A stretch of 45,951 nucleotides of DNA, taken from Sphingomonadales bacterium 28-55-16 (GTDB lineage: Bacteria > Pseudomonadota > Alphaproteobacteria > Sphingomonadales > Sphingomonadaceae). Positions 44,640 through 45,951 of this stretch are shown here, piece after piece. The number at the start of each line of letters is the position of its first letter. Within the stretch, counting starts at the first letter, position 1. Location: positions 1 through 45,951 of the forward strand of contig NCGG01000017.1 of the NCBI GenBank assembly GCA_002278855.1, in the 5' to 3' direction. Position numbers and translations under genes: made by a program. Under the pieces are notes generated by a model. The model had not been told where the DNA came from, ran no database searches, and worked only from the letters and a program-made list of their open reading frames with translations.

Positions 44640-44913
44640 GTTTTCAATGCTTTAGGCGATAGGGCCTTTGCAACCGAAGGCGGCCTTTCGGCGTGCGTTT
44701 TTATCAGCGTTCTGATTGGAACGCCCCGAGTAAAAATCCTGAAAATTCAGCGCCTAAGTCAGCCGTGGATGGAGCATTGCCGGTTTACGCGATTGGTATT
44801 GCGCTCATCTTTGTGTTCAGTTCGCCCGTAAAAACCGATGAGCTTGCTCATCCGTAACGCTTCCGGGCCGTTGTTGATCTCGGTCATTTTTACCCCACTC
44901 CCCATTCAAACTT
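44640..44913. other. Intergenic region after tRNA-Gly
   Basis: About 275 bases with no convincing gene. It contains a near-perfect palindrome GATGAGC-TT-GCTCATC (44837-44843 and 44846-44852) and a T-run before the DUF2474 stop codon. The palindrome could be a terminator for the leftward cyd operon or an operator, but there is no downstream T-tail. No tRNA or ORF is supported here. Confidence 0.4.
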
Positions 44914-45015
44914 TTAGAGCAACACCCAACGGATAGCACTTCCGACGATCGCCAAAGCCGTCACGCTCAGCAGCCAAATTCCAAAGAACCAGCCCAATTG
45001 TTTGGCGCGCGGCAT
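44914..45015 (-). CDS. DUF2474 small membrane protein (CydX-like subunit)
   Basis: A 33-residue peptide beginning MPRAKQLGWFFGIWLLSV, with one hydrophobic helix. It matches the DUF2474 type of tiny membrane proteins that follow cytochrome bd genes and are thought to stabilise the oxidase as CydX does. The ATG overlaps the last base of the cydB stop codon (TGATG), which indicates translational coupling. It ends RWVLL just before the gap. It is shorter than the usual gene-calling cut-off. Confidence 0.85.
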   Translation of the reverse strand: MPRAKQLGWFFGIWLLSVTALAIVGSAIRWVLL

Positions 45016-45951
45016 CAATGATATCCGTCGTGGCCGACTTTGCCGCGGAACACCCAATAGGACCATGCGGTGTACGCGACGATGATCGGGACCATGATGG
45101 ATGCGCCGATCAACATGAAGACTTGGCTGCGATGTGGTGCCGCGGCTTCCCAGATCGTGACCCGCGCCGGAATGACGTTTGGCCAAATCGAAATGCCAAG
45201 GCCAATCAAGCATAAGCCGAACAAGGCGAGTGCCCAGAAGAACGGCTGCGCGTCTTTGGTCTGGCGCAGGCTGCGATAGAAGAGGAACGTCACGGCGATG
45301 GTGGCAATCGGCACTATCGCCGTTGCCAATACGCCGGGATAGCTCAACCAACGCAGATAATATTGCGCCTCAAGCGTCAGCGTGGCGAGGCTGATGAGGC
45401 CAATCATCAGCAGCAAGCTAATGCCCAAACGTCCGGCATACGTGACCGCCTGACGCTGCAATGCCCCCTCAGTTTTCCAGTTCAGCCAGCACGCGCCCAA
45501 AAGCGCATAGCCGACGACCAGCCCAAAGCCGGTCAAAATGCTAAATGGCGATAGCCATTCCCACCATCCACCTGCGTAGGAACGGCCTTCAACGGTAATG
45601 CCTTGGAGCAGTGCGCCAAGCGCTATCCCTTGCGCGAAGGTGGCAATGAAAGAACCCAGCGTGAATGCGCGGTCCCAAAGTTCGCGATGTGCGGGATCGC
45701 GCCAGCGAAATTCGAATGCAACGCCGCGAAACACAAGGCCGAGCAGCATCGCGATCATCGGTGCATAGAGCGCAGGCAAGATAATCGCATACGCCAGCGG
45801 GAAGGCCGCGAGCAAACCGCCAACGCCCATCACCAGCCATGTTTCGTTTCCGTCCCAGACAGGCGCGATACTGTTCATCGCGGTATCGCGGTCCTTGCCC
45901 ACTTTGAAAAAGGGAAACAATATGCCGATGCCAAGGTCAAAGCCGTCCATG
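45015..45951 (-). CDS. cydB: Cytochrome bd ubiquinol oxidase subunit II, N-terminus missing at window edge
   Basis: About 312 codons of the subunit II gene of a bd-type quinol oxidase. The visible part begins VMDGFDLGIGILFPF-like MDGFDLGIGILFPF, which is inside the first helix of the family, so the true start lies about 20-25 residues beyond the right edge. Further features are WDGNETWLVMGVGGLLAAFP, RGVAFEFRWRD and C-terminal APHRSQVFMLIGASIMVP. The enzyme reduces oxygen to water with quinol as donor, with high oxygen affinity. Subunit I (cydA) should lie just outside the window. DUF2474 follows in the same operon. Confidence 0.95.
   Translation of the reverse strand, partial: MDGFDLGIGILFPFFKVGKDRDTAMNSIAPVWDGNETWLVMGVGGLLAAFPLAYAIILPALYAPMIAMLLGLVFRGVAFEFRWRDPAHRELWDRAFTLGSFIATFAQGIALGALLQGITVEGRSYAGGWWEWLSPFSILTGFGLVVGYALLGACWLNWKTEGALQRQAVTYAGRLGISLLLMIGLISLATLTLEAQYYLRWLSYPGVLATAIVPIATIAVTFLFYRSLRQTKDAQPFFWALALFGLCLIGLGISIWPNVIPARVTIWEAAAPHRSQVFMLIGASIMVPIIVAYTAWSYWVFRGKVGHDGYH

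Noticed and set aside
44640..44913. Integration scar next to tRNA-Gly
   Set aside because: tRNA genes are common attachment sites, but I see no integrase or repeated 3' tRNA end in this window.
1..45951. CRISPR array, prophage, insertion sequence or undescribed defence system
   Set aside because: No regular direct repeats, transposase, integrase, phage or nuclease-cluster genes were found; the window is core genome.

Overview
This window is core chromosome of an alphaproteobacterium, most probably a member of the Sphingomonadales (Sphingopyxis/Sphingorhabdus-like). The evidence is the gene order DUF6489-mnmE-mnmG-rsmG-parA-parB, the block hemE | ppsR-maf-aroE-coaE-dnaQ, HemJ in place of other protoporphyrinogen oxidases, COQ9, MmcB, the cytochrome c chaperone family, DUF1491 and a large DUF3604 protein. 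The genus is an inference from gene content and protein wording. No database search was possible.

The central landmark is the gap between hemE and ppsR (about 12.73-13.03 kb). It carries an uninterrupted 20-bp A/T tract, a pair of head-to-head DnaA boxes, two further near-consensus boxes and several GANTC sites. This is where the origin lies in Caulobacter (hemE/RP001), so I call it the likely chromosomal origin. Gene direction supports this: nearly everything to the left runs leftwards and the first ten genes to the right run rightwards. Two perfect 16-bp parS sites (in the 5' end of rsmG and between mnmE and mnmG) lie 6.4-8.5 kb from it, close to parAB. The left 13 kb is therefore an origin and segregation domain.

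Layout. 0-1.8 kb: 5' end of a class III alcohol dehydrogenase gene, then a Tat-exported molybdopterin protein with its cytochrome b partner. 2.0-7.9 kb: parB, parA, rsmG, mnmG, mnmE and DUF6489 in one leftward operon (chromosome segregation, rRNA and tRNA modification). 7.9-9.7 kb: dienelactone hydrolase-like protein, TerC, monooxygenase-like small protein. 9.7-12.7 kb: rho, hemJ, hemE. 13.0-19.5 kb: a tightly overlapping rightward chain (ppsR, maf, aroE, coaE), then dnaQ, hpf, ptsN, DUF1491, cell wall hydrolase and mmcB. 19.5-24.4 kb: DUF3604, fatty acid hydroxylase, old yellow enzyme, EamA exporter. 24.4-28.5 kb: COQ9, feoA-feoB, ssb, TMEM64 protein. 28.5-32.2 kb: flavin disulfide oxidoreductase, CDP-alcohol phosphatidyltransferase, DUF177, cytochrome c chaperone, bamE. 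32.3-38.5 kb: maeB, mutS, nupC. 38.5-42.9 kb: a palindromic repeat, queuosine-precursor transporter, argB, yggT, folD, a lipoprotein and marC. 42.9-46 kb: LON-domain protein, CnoX-like thioredoxin-TPR protein, tRNA-Gly, and the end of a cytochrome bd operon.

I saw no CRISPR array, insertion sequence, prophage, integrase, toxin-antitoxin pair or other accessory island. I did not recognise any undescribed multi-gene system. The items most worth a second look are the origin and parS architecture, the Tat-lipoprotein molybdoenzyme pair, the unfused TMEM64/disulfide-oxidoreductase pair, and the palindromic repeat.
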